Assembly: GCA_019746355.1 (NCBI GenBank) | Contig: JAIESC010000151.1 | Span: 1 to 46,856, forward strand | Length of the DNA: 46,856 nucleotides | DNA from: Xanthobacteraceae bacterium | Lineage (GTDB): Bacteria; Pseudomonadota; Alphaproteobacteria; Rhizobiales; Xanthobacteraceae | Direction of reading: 5' to 3' | Program-made: the position numbers and the translations under genes | Notes under the pieces: model-generated | What the model was told of the DNA's origin: nothing | Databases searched by the model: none | The model's input: the letters and a program-made list of their open reading frames with translations, nothing else | In this document: positions 14,672 through 22,436 of the stretch, piece after piece | Layout: every line of letters starts with the position of its first letter | Numbering within the stretch: the stretch's first letter is position 1

Positions 14672-15259
14672 ATGAACCGCCACCTGCGCGAGATGACCAC
14701 CAACGCGGCCGAGGGGCTCCCGCGTCGCCGCTTCACGGTGGCCGAGCTTGAGCGGATGACGGAGGCCGGCATCCTCGAAGAGGACGAGCGCATCGAGCTG
14801 ATCGGGGGGGAGATCGTTCCGATGTGGCCCAAGGGCGACCAGCACGAAATGCTGAAGGCGGCGCTGACGCACCTCTGGGCGCGCGAGCTGCTAGGCGATC
14901 TGACATTTGTCACCGAAACCACCTTCCGCCTCACCGCCGACACTTATCTCGAACCCGACTTCGTCTTTTACCCGAAGTCATCCGGCATCCGCGGCCTCAG
15001 CGCCGCGACCGCGAAGCTCGTGGTCGAGATTGCGGATTCAAGCCTCGGCTACGATCTCGGCCGCAAAGCCACGCTCTACGCAGGCTTCGGCATCGCTGAG
15101 CTTTGGGTGATCGACGCGGTGAAGCTCGTTACCCACATCCATCGCGAACCGCGGTCGGATGGTTATCTCTCCGTGACGGAGTGCATGCCGAATGCGCGGC
15201 TTGTGCCGCAGGCGCTGCCTGATCTCGCTGCGATCCTTGCGCAGCTTGAATTGCATTGA
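14672..15259 (+). CDS. Uma2 family (DUF820) nuclease-fold protein
   Basis: The 195-residue protein has the Uma2/DUF820 layout, a PD-(D/E)XK restriction-endonuclease-like fold. RRRFTVAELERMTEAGIL and RIELIGGEIVPM (early Glu) are followed by the catalytic-type block YLEPDFVFYP and LVVEIADSSLGYDLGRKATLYAGFGIAELWVID, which carries the E-x-x-D...K arrangement. The biological role of Uma2 proteins is not established; they are abundant in cyanobacteria and scattered in proteobacteria. All predicted catalytic residues seem present, so it is probably an intact nuclease fold. No partner gene typical of a defence or toxin pair is adjacent; the neighbours are an autotransporter and helicase hrpB, which starts 49 nt downstream. 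Confidence 0.88.
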   Translation: MNRHLREMTTNAAEGLPRRRFTVAELERMTEAGILEEDERIELIGGEIVPMWPKGDQHEMLKAALTHLWARELLGDLTFVTETTFRLTADTYLEPDFVFYPKSSGIRGLSAATAKLVVEIADSSLGYDLGRKATLYAGFGIAELWVIDAVKLVTHIHREPRSDGYLSVTECMPNARLVPQALPDLAAILAQLELH

Positions 15260-15308
15260 AGGCTGCCTGCTCTCGTAGGCCCGGCCCGAGTGTGCAGCAA
15301 TTCGCCGC

Positions 15309-17837
15309 ATGATCGAATTTTCCGAACGCCTGCCGATCGACGACGCGCTGCCGGCCCTAACCGCCGCGATGCGGCGGCATCACGCCGCGGTTCTGGTCGC
15401 TCCGCCCGGTGCGGGCAAGACCACGCGCGTGCCGCTGGTGCTGATCGACGAGCCGTGGGCGAAAGACAAGAAAATCCTGGTGCTGGAGCCGCGCCGGCTC
15501 GCCGCGCGCGCGGCCGCCGAGCGGATGGCCGCGACGCTGAAGGAGAGCGTCGGCGACACCGTCGGGCTTCGCGTCCGCTTTGGCTCGAAGGTGTCGCGCA
15601 AGACCCGCATCGAGGTCGTCACCGAGGGCATCTTCACACGGCTCATTCTCGACGACCCGTCGCTCGACGGCATCGCCGCGGTGCTGTTCGACGAATTTCA
15701 CGAGCGCTCGCTCGATGCCGATCTCGGCCTCGCGCTTGCCCGCGACGTGCAGCTTGGCTTGCGCGACGATCTCAAAGTTCTGGCGATGTCGGCCACGCTC
15801 GACGGCGCGCGCGTGGCGAAGCTGCTCGGCGACGCGCCGGTGGTCGAGAGCGAAGGCCGTGCGTTCGCCGTCGAGACGCGCTATCTCGGCCGCGACACCC
15901 GCGAGCCCATTGAGCGCCAGGTCGCCGATGCGGTGGCGCGGGCGCTGCGCGCCGAACCGGGCTCCGCGCTGGTGTTCCTGCCGGGGCAGGCGGAAATCCG
16001 CCGCACCGAGACGCTGCTGAAGGAGCGGATCGACGATCCCGCCGTCGACGTGGTGACGCTCTATGGCGCGCTCGACGCGCAGACCCAGGATCGCGCGATC
16101 GCGCCTGCCCCCAAAGGCAAGCGCAAGGTCGTGCTCGCCACCTCCATCGCCGAAACCTCGCTGACCATCCAGGGCGTGCGCATCGTCGTCGACTGCGGCC
16201 TCGCGCGCGTGCCGCGCTTCGAGCCGGACGTCGGCGTCACGCGGCTGGAAACCGTGCGCGTGTCGCGCGCCTCGGCCGACCAGCGCCGCGGCCGCGCCGG
16301 ACGCACCGAGCCCGGCGTCTGCTATCGCCTCTGGGACGAGCCGCAGACCGCTTCGCTCGAAGCCTATGCGCGGCCGGAGATCCTCGCCGCCGATCTGTCG
16401 GGCCTGCTGCTCGATCTGGCGCAATGGGGCACGGCCGATCCGGCAACGCTCGCCTTGCTTGATCCGCCGCCTTCGGGCGCGCTCGCGGAAGCCAGGGCCC
16501 TGCTGGTCGAGCTTGGCGCGATCGACGCGCAGGGCCGCATCACCGACGAGGGCCGCAAGCTTCGCAAGCTGCCGCTGCCGCCGCGGCTCGCCCGCATGGT
16601 GGTGGACGCCGCCGCGCTGGGCGAGGGCCAGCGCGCCGCCGACATCGCCGCGATCCTGTCGGAGCGCGGGCTTGGCGGCGACGATATCGATCTCGCCCAC
16701 CGCCTCGACCAGTTTCGCCGCGACCGCTCGCGGCGCGGCGAGGACGCGCGGCGCATGGCCAAGCGCTGGGCGGAAGAAGCGCGTGGCTCATCATCGCCGC
16801 GCGCACGCTCTGCTCCCTCCGCCGTTTACGGGGGAGGGGTGGGGAGGGGGCCGACGCCGGGCGACCATCTCTCGGTCGGCGCGATCCTCTCGCTCGCCTA
16901 TCCCGACCGCATCGCCAGGAGCCGCGGCGCCAATGGCGCATTCCTGCTCGCCAACGGCCGTGGCGCCAACATCGATCAAGCGTCGGCGCTGGCGCGCGAG
17001 CCGTTTCTCGCGGTCGCCGAACTGTCCGGCACGGCGGCGCAGGGCCGCATCCTCGCGGCGGCGGCCATCACGCTCGCGGACATCGAGGAGCGCTTTGCCG
17101 ACAAGATCGAACGCCGCGAGGAGATTTCCTTCGATCCCGGCTCCGCGAGCCTGCGCGGCCGCCGCAGCGAACGGCTTGGCGCCATTGCGCTCGCCGAGCC
17201 GCCGTTCCCCGTTGCGTCCGCGCCGGAGGCAGCATTGAGGCTCGCCGAGGGCATCGTGCGGATCGGGCTCAATCGTCTGCCCTGGAGCAAGCCGCTGCAG
17301 CAATGGCGCGACCGGGTGATGTTCCTGCGTCGCGCCGAGGGCGACGAATGGCCCGACCTGTCCGACACCGGCCTTGCCGCCGGCGCGTCCGAATGGCTCG
17401 TGCCGATGCTCGACGGCAAGACCGCGCTGTCGCAGGTCGGTGCCGACGAGCTTTCGACCGCGGTCCAGGCGCTGCTGCCATGGGAGCTGAAGCGCCGGCT
17501 CGACGAGGAGGCGCCGACGCATTTTTCCGCGCCGTCCGGCTCGTCGGTGCCGATCGACTATGAGGCGGAGGAGGGGCCCAAGCTCTCGATCCGGGTGCAG
17601 GAGCTGTTCGGCCTCGACCGGCACCCGAGCATCGCCCGCAACAAGGTGCAGCTCGTCGTCGAGCTGCTTTCGCCGGCCCACCGCCCGGTGCAGGTGACGC
17701 GCGACCTGCCGGGCTTCTGGCGCGGCTCCTACGCCGCGGTGAAGGCCGAGATGCGCGGCCGCTATCCGCGCCATCCGTGGCCGGACGATCCGCTGCACGC
17801 CCCGGCCACCCGCCGCGCCAAGCCTCGGGGGACTTGA
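15309..17837 (+). CDS. hrpB: ATP-dependent RNA helicase HrpB
   Basis: The 842-residue protein is a DEAH-box helicase of the HrpB type. Visible motifs are I APPGAGKTTRVP, Ia LEPRRLAARAAA, II DEFHERSLDADLGL (the HrpB form DEFHER), III MSATLDG, V TSIAETSLTI and VI QRRGRAGRTEPGVCYRLW. The HrpB C-terminal region follows, with RIGLNRLPWSKPLQQWRDRV and HPSIARNKVQLVVELLSPAHRPVQVTRDLPGFWRGSY. Its cellular substrate is not firmly known. A repeat-derived insert (16812-16851 and flanks, about residues 493-518) interrupts the region after RRMAKRWAEEAR without breaking the frame. Confidence 0.95.
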   Translation: MIEFSERLPIDDALPALTAAMRRHHAAVLVAPPGAGKTTRVPLVLIDEPWAKDKKILVLEPRRLAARAAAERMAATLKESVGDTVGLRVRFGSKVSRKTRIEVVTEGIFTRLILDDPSLDGIAAVLFDEFHERSLDADLGLALARDVQLGLRDDLKVLAMSATLDGARVAKLLGDAPVVESEGRAFAVETRYLGRDTREPIERQVADAVARALRAEPGSALVFLPGQAEIRRTETLLKERIDDPAVDVVTLYGALDAQTQDRAIAPAPKGKRKVVLATSIAETSLTIQGVRIVVDCGLARVPRFEPDVGVTRLETVRVSRASADQRRGRAGRTEPGVCYRLWDEPQTASLEAYARPEILAADLSGLLLDLAQWGTADPATLALLDPPPSGALAEARALLVELGAIDAQGRITDEGRKLRKLPLPPRLARMVVDAAALGEGQRAADIAAILSERGLGGDDIDLAHRLDQFRRDRSRRGEDARRMAKRWAEEARGSSSPRARSAPSAVYGGGVGRGPTPGDHLSVGAILSLAYPDRIARSRGANGAFLLANGRGANIDQASALAREPFLAVAELSGTAAQGRILAAAAITLADIEERFADKIERREEISFDPGSASLRGRRSERLGAIALAEPPFPVASAPEAALRLAEGIVRIGLNRLPWSKPLQQWRDRVMFLRRAEGDEWPDLSDTGLAAGASEWLVPMLDGKTALSQVGADELSTAVQALLPWELKRRLDEEAPTHFSAPSGSSVPIDYEAEEGPKLSIRVQELFGLDRHPSIARNKVQLVVELLSPAHRPVQVTRDLPGFWRGSYAAVKAEMRGRYPRHPWPDDPLHAPATRRAKPRGT
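16812..16851. repeat. Palindromic repeat inserted in frame in hrpB
   Basis: The element starts gctccctccg, has the inner palindrome ccctcc-gccg-ttta-cggg-ggaggg, and ends ggtggggagggggc. Its ends match those of the polA insert (8083-8156). Translated, it gives a Gly/Ser/Pro-rich loop in HrpB that looks foreign to the surrounding helical sequence. Confidence 0.7.
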
Positions 17838-18201
17838 GCAACGCGTTCTCACGTTGATCCGTCATCCTGAGGCGCCCGCCGAAGGCGGGCCTCGAAGGAT
17901 GCGGCCCCGCTGCTGCAGCGGCCTTGGTGGGGCAACAGCCGGGCCGCGCCCTTCGAGGCTCGGCGCCGTAGCGCGTCGAAGACGCGCGTAAACGCGCTTG
18001 TGGCGCCGAGCACCTCAGGGTGACGGAGATGGAGCGCCCAAGAGGAGAGCAAGCGAACAGGCTCCATTTGTTAAAATTCGAACGATCGCTTGAACGCAGC
18101 GGATACCAATCACCCTTCGAAGCACCGCGATTCCCGCGTCGTTAGCGTTTCCTTGGCAGCCCCCGTGGTTGGATCAGGCCGGACGGTCGGGGAACGCGGT
18201 C
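17838..18201. other. Intergenic region dominated by a repeat
   Basis: The 364 nt between hrpB and the aspartic protease gene are mostly the 17858-18027 element. The remaining 170 nt before the protease start should contain its promoter, but no clear -35/-10 pair is visible. Confidence 0.5.
17858..18027. mobile_element. MITE-like palindromic element (170 bp)
   Basis: Terminal inverted repeats tccgtcatcctgagg (17858-17872) and cctcagggtgacgga (18013-18027) match at 14 of 15 positions. Inside are gcccgcc-gaa-ggcgggc and a perfect 10-bp inverted pair (gctcggcgcc 17958-17967 with ggcgccgagc 18002-18011). That pair encloses the double-hairpin module at 17968-17999. There is no coding capacity. It resembles non-autonomous dispersed repeats that I recall from Bradyrhizobium-like genomes; no target duplication could be identified. 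Confidence 0.7.
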
Positions 18202-18723
18202 ATGCGTGTCATTCTCTGCTTCTTCATTTTCATCGCCATCGTCGGCGTCGGTCTCTCGCGCCATTTCGACAACGCCAACAAGCCCGGCCAGCCCGGCATG
18301 AACGCGATGGCGATGGCAACGAAGCCTGCGCCCGCACCACCCGCCTCCAGCAACTATCGCACCGTGACGCTCAACAGCGACCGCCGCGGGCATTTTCAGA
18401 CTGAGGTGCGCGTCGATGGCCGGACCATCGAGTTTCTGATCGACACGGGGGCGTCATTCGTGGCGCTGAACGAAAAGTCGGCCGCCAGGCTCGGCATCCA
18501 TCCGTCGGCCCGCGACTACACCTACAGGACCCAAACCGCCAACGGCGTCGGCAAGGCCGCCCGCGTGCGGCTCGACCGCGTCGAGCTGAACGGCATCACG
18601 GTGCGCGACGTCGAGGCGTTCGTGATGCCCGACGAGGCGCTCAGCACCAACCTGCTCGGCATGTCGTTCCTGTCGCGGGTGAAGTGGACCCACGACCGCG
18701 GCCGGCTGGTGCTCGAGCAGTAG
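18202..18723 (+). CDS. Retropepsin-like aspartic protease (TIGR02281 type)
   Basis: The 173-residue protein has one N-terminal transmembrane helix (MRVILCFFIFIAIVGVGLS), a Pro/Ala linker, and a single retroviral-type aspartic protease domain. The active site is FLIDTGASFVALNE with Asp81, and the second half contains LLGMSFLSRVKW. Single-domain clan AA enzymes act as dimers, here probably in the periplasm tethered to the inner membrane. Substrates are unknown. ATG 18202 is chosen because it starts directly at the membrane helix; an in-frame ATG at 18169 would add 11 polar residues. Confidence 0.88.
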   Translation: MRVILCFFIFIAIVGVGLSRHFDNANKPGQPGMNAMAMATKPAPAPPASSNYRTVTLNSDRRGHFQTEVRVDGRTIEFLIDTGASFVALNEKSAARLGIHPSARDYTYRTQTANGVGKAARVRLDRVELNGITVRDVEAFVMPDEALSTNLLGMSFLSRVKWTHDRGRLVLEQ

Positions 18724-18836
18724 TCATTATCATCGTCATTTTTTGCGTTATTGAGCGGCAAGTTTCTGTCGCGACCGCATTTCTGACTTATCCGTCTTTA
18801 GGGTATGGCTGTCGCTGCCCCTAATTTGAGGATTCG

Positions 18837-20336
18837 ATGTTTCCCAAGCCCAAGCCGTCCCTGACCCCCAACACCTACGCCTACGAGTCCGAGCCGATGG
18901 TGAGGCCCACCGGCTTCCGCGAGTACGACGCGCGCTGGCTGTTGGGCAAGGAAATCAACCTGATGGGGCTGCAGGCGCTGGGCATGGGGCTCGGCACGCT
19001 GATCCGCGAGCTCGGCCAGAAGCCCGAGATCGTCACCGGCCATGACTTCCGCGGCTATTCGGCTTCGGTCAAGACCTCGCTGATCTCCGGCCTCCTCGCC
19101 GCCGGCTGCAAGGTGCACGACATCGGGCTCGCGATCACGCCGATGGCGTATTTCGCCCAGTTCGAGCTCGACGTGCCCTGTGTCGCCATGGTCACCGCCT
19201 CGCACAACGACAACGGCTGGACCGGCGTCAAGATGGGCGCCAACCGGCCGCTGACCTTCGGCCCCGACGAGATGACGCGGCTGAAGGAGATCGTGCTCAA
19301 CTCGGCGTTCAAGCTGCCGGGCGGCGGCTCCTACCATTTCGTCGAGAATTTTCCGGCCCGCTACATCGCCGATCTGACCAAGCGGCCGAAGCTGAAACGG
19401 AAACTGAAGGTGGTCTGCGCCTGCGGCAACGGCACGGCCGGCGCGTTCGCGCCGCAGGTGCTGGAGGCGATCGGCTGCGAGGTGGTCAGGCTCGACTGCG
19501 AGCTCGACCACACGTTCCCGAAATACAATCCCAATCCCGAAGACCTGGAAATGCTGCATGCCATGCGCGACGAGGTGCTGCGGACCAAGGCCGATGTCGG
19601 GCTCGGCTTCGACGGCGACGGCGACCGCTGCGGCGTGGTCGACGACCACGGCGAGGAGATTTTTGCCGACAAGGTCGGCGTGATGCTCGCGCGCGACATG
19701 TCGACGCTGCATCCGAACTCGACCTTCGTGGTCGACGTGAAGTCCACCGGGCTCTACGTCACCGATCCGGTGCTGCAGAAGAACGGCGTGAAGGCCGACT
19801 ACTGGAAGACCGGCCACTCCTACATGAAGCGCCGCACCAACGAGAAGAACGCGCTCGCGGGCTTCGAGAAGTCCGGCCATTACTTCTTCAACAAGCCGTT
19901 CGGCCGCGGCTACGACGACGGCCTGGTGTCCGCGATCGCCATCTGCGACATGATGGATCGCAATCCCGGAAAGACGATGTCGGAGCTGAAGGACGCGCTG
20001 CCCAAGACCTGGGGCTCGCCGACCATGTCACCGCATTGCGACGACGAGAAGAAATACGGCATCGTCGAGCAGGTGGTGAAGCACTTCCAGGCGGCGCAGC
20101 AGAAGGGCGACAAGGTCGCCGGCCAGCCGATCCGCGATCTCGTCACCGTCAACGGCGTGCGCGTCACCGTCGCGGACGGCACCTGGGGTCTGGTGCGGGC
20201 CTCGTCGAACAAGCCCGAGCTGGTGGTCGTGGTCGAGAGCCCCGCGTCGGAAGCGCGGATGCGCGAGATGTTCAAGGCGGTCGACAGCGTGCTGCGGACC
20301 CATCCCGAGGTCGGCGCCTACAACCAGACGATTTGA
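18837..20336 (+). CDS. Phosphomannomutase/phosphoglucomutase
   Basis: The 499-residue enzyme belongs to the alpha-D-phosphohexomutase superfamily and interconverts mannose-6-P/mannose-1-P or glucose-6-P/glucose-1-P. The phosphoserine loop is TASHNDNG, with the catalytic serine; the metal-binding loop is DGDGDRCG; the sugar-recognition loop is FEKSGHYFF; and the phosphate-binding region lies near RASSNKPELVV. The sequence resembles the NoeK/ManB proteins of rhizobia, which feed GDP-mannose and UDP-glucose synthesis for surface polysaccharides; that functional link is an inference. It is monocistronic here, followed by an attcccgc palindrome and an AT-rich tract that may end transcription. Confidence 0.93.
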   Translation: MFPKPKPSLTPNTYAYESEPMVRPTGFREYDARWLLGKEINLMGLQALGMGLGTLIRELGQKPEIVTGHDFRGYSASVKTSLISGLLAAGCKVHDIGLAITPMAYFAQFELDVPCVAMVTASHNDNGWTGVKMGANRPLTFGPDEMTRLKEIVLNSAFKLPGGGSYHFVENFPARYIADLTKRPKLKRKLKVVCACGNGTAGAFAPQVLEAIGCEVVRLDCELDHTFPKYNPNPEDLEMLHAMRDEVLRTKADVGLGFDGDGDRCGVVDDHGEEIFADKVGVMLARDMSTLHPNSTFVVDVKSTGLYVTDPVLQKNGVKADYWKTGHSYMKRRTNEKNALAGFEKSGHYFFNKPFGRGYDDGLVSAIAICDMMDRNPGKTMSELKDALPKTWGSPTMSPHCDDEKKYGIVEQVVKHFQAAQQKGDKVAGQPIRDLVTVNGVRVTVADGTWGLVRASSNKPELVVVVESPASEARMREMFKAVDSVLRTHPEVGAYNQTI

Positions 20337-20379
20337 GCACCGCCTCGAGGCCTTGGGTCGAACGGGACACTCTCCGTTC

Positions 20380-20399
20380 ATTCCCGCGTAGGCGGGAAT
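20380..20399. repeat. attcccgc...gcgggaat palindromic repeat
   Basis: A perfect 8-bp inverted repeat with a GTAG loop, flanked by ...tccag, lies 43 nt after the phosphomannomutase stop. The same cattcccgc...gcgggaatccag pattern is a common dispersed repeat in proteobacteria. It may help stop transcription or protect the mRNA 3' end. Confidence 0.7.
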
Positions 20400-20467
20400 C
20401 CAGGGCCACGCGGGGGCGCTTGGTTTTTCGCTCGCGGCGTCATCATGGCGTGTATTATGTAATATAA

Positions 20468-20486
20468 CAACTTCAAGTAGAAGTTG
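20468..20486. terminator. AT-rich hairpin between convergent genes
   Basis: caacttc (20468-20474) pairs perfectly with gaagttg (20480-20486) around an AAGTA loop. It lies in a markedly AT-rich stretch (about 20450-20530) between the convergent phosphomannomutase and hydrolase genes. It lacks a T run, so intrinsic termination is only possible, not clear. Confidence 0.3.
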
Positions 20487-20617
20487 GCAGAACAAAGCCA
20501 TTTGGAATTGATTAGGAAAATCAAAGGGAAACGGCCGCCTTCCTGACGACTATGCCCGGCCATGGCCGAAGCGTCGGCGAACGGCCACGCCGCCGGTTGA
20601 TGCCGTTCAGGAAATGC

Positions 20618-21400
20618 CTAGCCGCCGAGGAAGTCGCGCAGCGCCTTGGTGAACATCGCCGGCTGATCCATGTTGGAGATGTGGCCCGCGCCGGGCAGCA
20701 CGATGTATTGCGAGCCGGGCAGTTCGTCCTGCATCACCTGCATCGCCGCGGCGTTGTGCCCGTCCTTCTCGCCGCACATCCAGAGCACCGGGTGCGTCAC
20801 CTTCGGCATCAGCGGGCGGAAGTCGTGATTGCCGAGCGCGGCCGAGCAGCCGATGAAGCCGTTGACCGGCGTGCTCAGGATCATCTTGCGGATCACGTCC
20901 ATGTGCGGCGGATTGGCCTTGAGCGTCTCCGGCGGAAACCAGCGCTGCATGGTCGACTCCAGCAGCGCCGGCATGCCGTCCTGCTCGGCGACGGCGATGC
21001 GCTCCTCCCACTGCTTGTGCGTCTCGGGCGACGAGCGGCCCGGATTGTCGCACAGCACCATGCGGTCGAACCGGTCGGGATGGTTCTGCACCAGGCCCAT
21101 GCCGGTGGCGCAGCCCATCGACACGCCGCACCAGTGCGCCTTCCGGATGCCGAGCGCATCCATCAGCGCGATGACGTCGGCGCAGAGCAGCTCGAACGTG
21201 TAGCGGCCGGGCGGCGCCTCGGTCAGGCCGTGCCCGCGCTGGTCGTAGGCCAGCATGCGGAACGAGTGCTTCAGGTCGGAGACCTGGCGGTCCCACATGT
21301 GCAGGTTGGTGGCGAGCGAATTGGAAAAGATCAGCCATGGCGCCTTGTCGGGGCCGCTGATCTCGAAGTTGAAGCTGATACCGTTGGCTTTGATCTTCAT
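20618..21400 (-). CDS. Alpha/beta hydrolase, 3-oxoadipate enol-lactonase-like
   Basis: The 260-residue protein is an alpha/beta hydrolase with nucleophile elbow GVSMG (Ser94), oxyanion region FSNSLATNLHMWD, acid residue probably in CGEKDGH, and catalytic histidine in GAGHISNMDQP. The overall layout and the LIFSNSLATNLHMWDRQV / DQRGHGLTEAPPGRYT segments match 3-oxoadipate enol-lactonases (PcaD), which open the lactone in the beta-ketoadipate pathway. No other pca genes are in the window, so the true substrate may be a different lactone or ester. The amidohydrolase gene ends 2 nt upstream of its start, so the two are almost certainly cotranscribed and may act in sequence. Confidence 0.85.
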   Translation of the reverse strand: MKIKANGISFNFEISGPDKAPWLIFSNSLATNLHMWDRQVSDLKHSFRMLAYDQRGHGLTEAPPGRYTFELLCADVIALMDALGIRKAHWCGVSMGCATGMGLVQNHPDRFDRMVLCDNPGRSSPETHKQWEERIAVAEQDGMPALLESTMQRWFPPETLKANPPHMDVIRKMILSTPVNGFIGCSAALGNHDFRPLMPKVTHPVLWMCGEKDGHNAAAMQVMQDELPGSQYIVLPGAGHISNMDQPAMFTKALRDFLGG

Positions 21401-21402
21401 GC

Positions 21403-22251
21403 TTACCCTGCGACGGTGGCCTTGACTCGGTAGAGTGCGAGCGGATTGTCCCAGAACGCCTTCTGCGCGAGTTCCGGCCCGATCACCTTCTCGATCAGGT
21501 CGATGTCGGAGGCCAGGAACGGCCGCTGCGCGCGGGTCGACGGAATGTCGGTGCCGAACACCAGCGCGTTCGGGCTTTTCTTCGCGACCGCTTCCAGCAC
21601 CTTCGGCACGTCCATCTTCACGCGTCCAAAGCCGGTTGCCTTCACCTTCCAGCCAGCCTCGACCAGATCGAGCAGCACCGGAAGCCCTTCCTCGGTCATG
21701 CCGAGATGGTCGATGCAGAACTGCGGCAGCTTCGACAGCGTGGCGACGTGCGGCTTGAGCGCCGCCGCATCGGCATAGATTTCCGAATGCCAGCCCGCCA
21801 CGGCGTGCGCGCGCTTGGAGAGGGCCGCGATCTCGTCGACACTGTCGATCCGGCCGCGGAACACGTTGAACCGCACGGCGCGGATGCCGAGCGCGCCGAG
21901 CTTGGCGATCTCCGCGTCGGGGTGGTCGTTCGGGATCTGCGTGACGCCGACCCAGCCGGTTCCGAGCTTCGGCAGCGTGTCGATCAGGTAGCTCTGGTCG
22001 TTGGCCTGGAACGAGCCGGACACCACCGCGCCGGCAACGACGCCGAGCGGCTTCACCTGGGCGAGATAGTCGTCGAGCGTGAAGTTCGGCGGCGTGTAGC
22101 CCTGGTTGGGCACGATCGGAAAGCGATGGTCGATGATGTGGCAGTGGCTGTCGAACAGCTTCCGCGCCGGTTGCGCGCCGGCGCAGCTAAGCGCCGAGCC
22201 TGCGACGAGGGCGGCTGCGCCGCCGAGCCATTCACGCCGGTTCAGCATCAT
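21403..22251 (-). CDS. Exported amidohydrolase family TIM-barrel hydrolase
   Basis: The 282-residue protein is of the amidohydrolase-2 type, related to 2-pyrone-4,6-dicarboxylate lactonase and similar lactonases or decarboxylases. Metal ligands are seen in FDSHCHII at the start of the barrel and in IDHLGMTEEG and FGTDIPST at its end. The N-terminus has a twin-arginine-like signal (NRREWLGGAAALVAGSALSCAGAQP), so it may be exported folded; a lipoprotein cleavage at the cysteine (SALSC) is an alternative. Its gene is directly followed by the enol-lactonase-like hydrolase, suggesting consecutive hydrolytic steps on a carboxylic or aromatic ring-cleavage compound. The exact substrate cannot be inferred. 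Confidence 0.82.
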   Translation of the reverse strand: MMLNRREWLGGAAALVAGSALSCAGAQPARKLFDSHCHIIDHRFPIVPNQGYTPPNFTLDDYLAQVKPLGVVAGAVVSGSFQANDQSYLIDTLPKLGTGWVGVTQIPNDHPDAEIAKLGALGIRAVRFNVFRGRIDSVDEIAALSKRAHAVAGWHSEIYADAAALKPHVATLSKLPQFCIDHLGMTEEGLPVLLDLVEAGWKVKATGFGRVKMDVPKVLEAVAKKSPNALVFGTDIPSTRAQRPFLASDIDLIEKVIGPELAQKAFWDNPLALYRVKATVAG

Positions 22252-22309
22252 GGGTCGCTCCCTAGACTATCAATACAGCGCTTTCCATTTTGGTTATGCA
22301 CCAGCCTAT

Positions 22310-22405
22310 CCACGTCATGGCCGGGCTTGTCCCGGCCATCTCGCTTGGGCGGGCACCCTACGTCCCTTGTCGAGATGCGCGGGTCAAGCGCGCGCATGAC
22401 GGTGG
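22310..22405. repeat. Dispersed palindromic repeat (gtcatggccgggc type)
   Basis: The element begins ccacgtcat and ends atgacggtgg, an inverted pair. It contains two hairpins: ggccggg-cttgt-cccggcc (22319-22337, perfect 7 bp) and gcgcg-ggtcaag-cgcgc. It lies between pheA and the amidohydrolase gene and has no coding potential. The pattern is familiar from intergenic repeats of Bradyrhizobium-like genomes. Confidence 0.75.
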
Positions 22406-22436
22406 AGATGGTTAGCCAAGTCAGCTGGAGACCGCT

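Noticed and set aside
14672..17837. Uma2-type nuclease plus helicase as a defence system
   Set aside because: HrpB is a conserved housekeeping-type helicase with its own family architecture, and no other defence genes are nearby; the adjacency alone does not support a system.
20378..20563. A 61-codon minus-strand ORF
   Set aside because: It runs through the dispersed palindrome and the AT-rich gap, lacks a ribosome binding site and its C-terminus is translated repeat.
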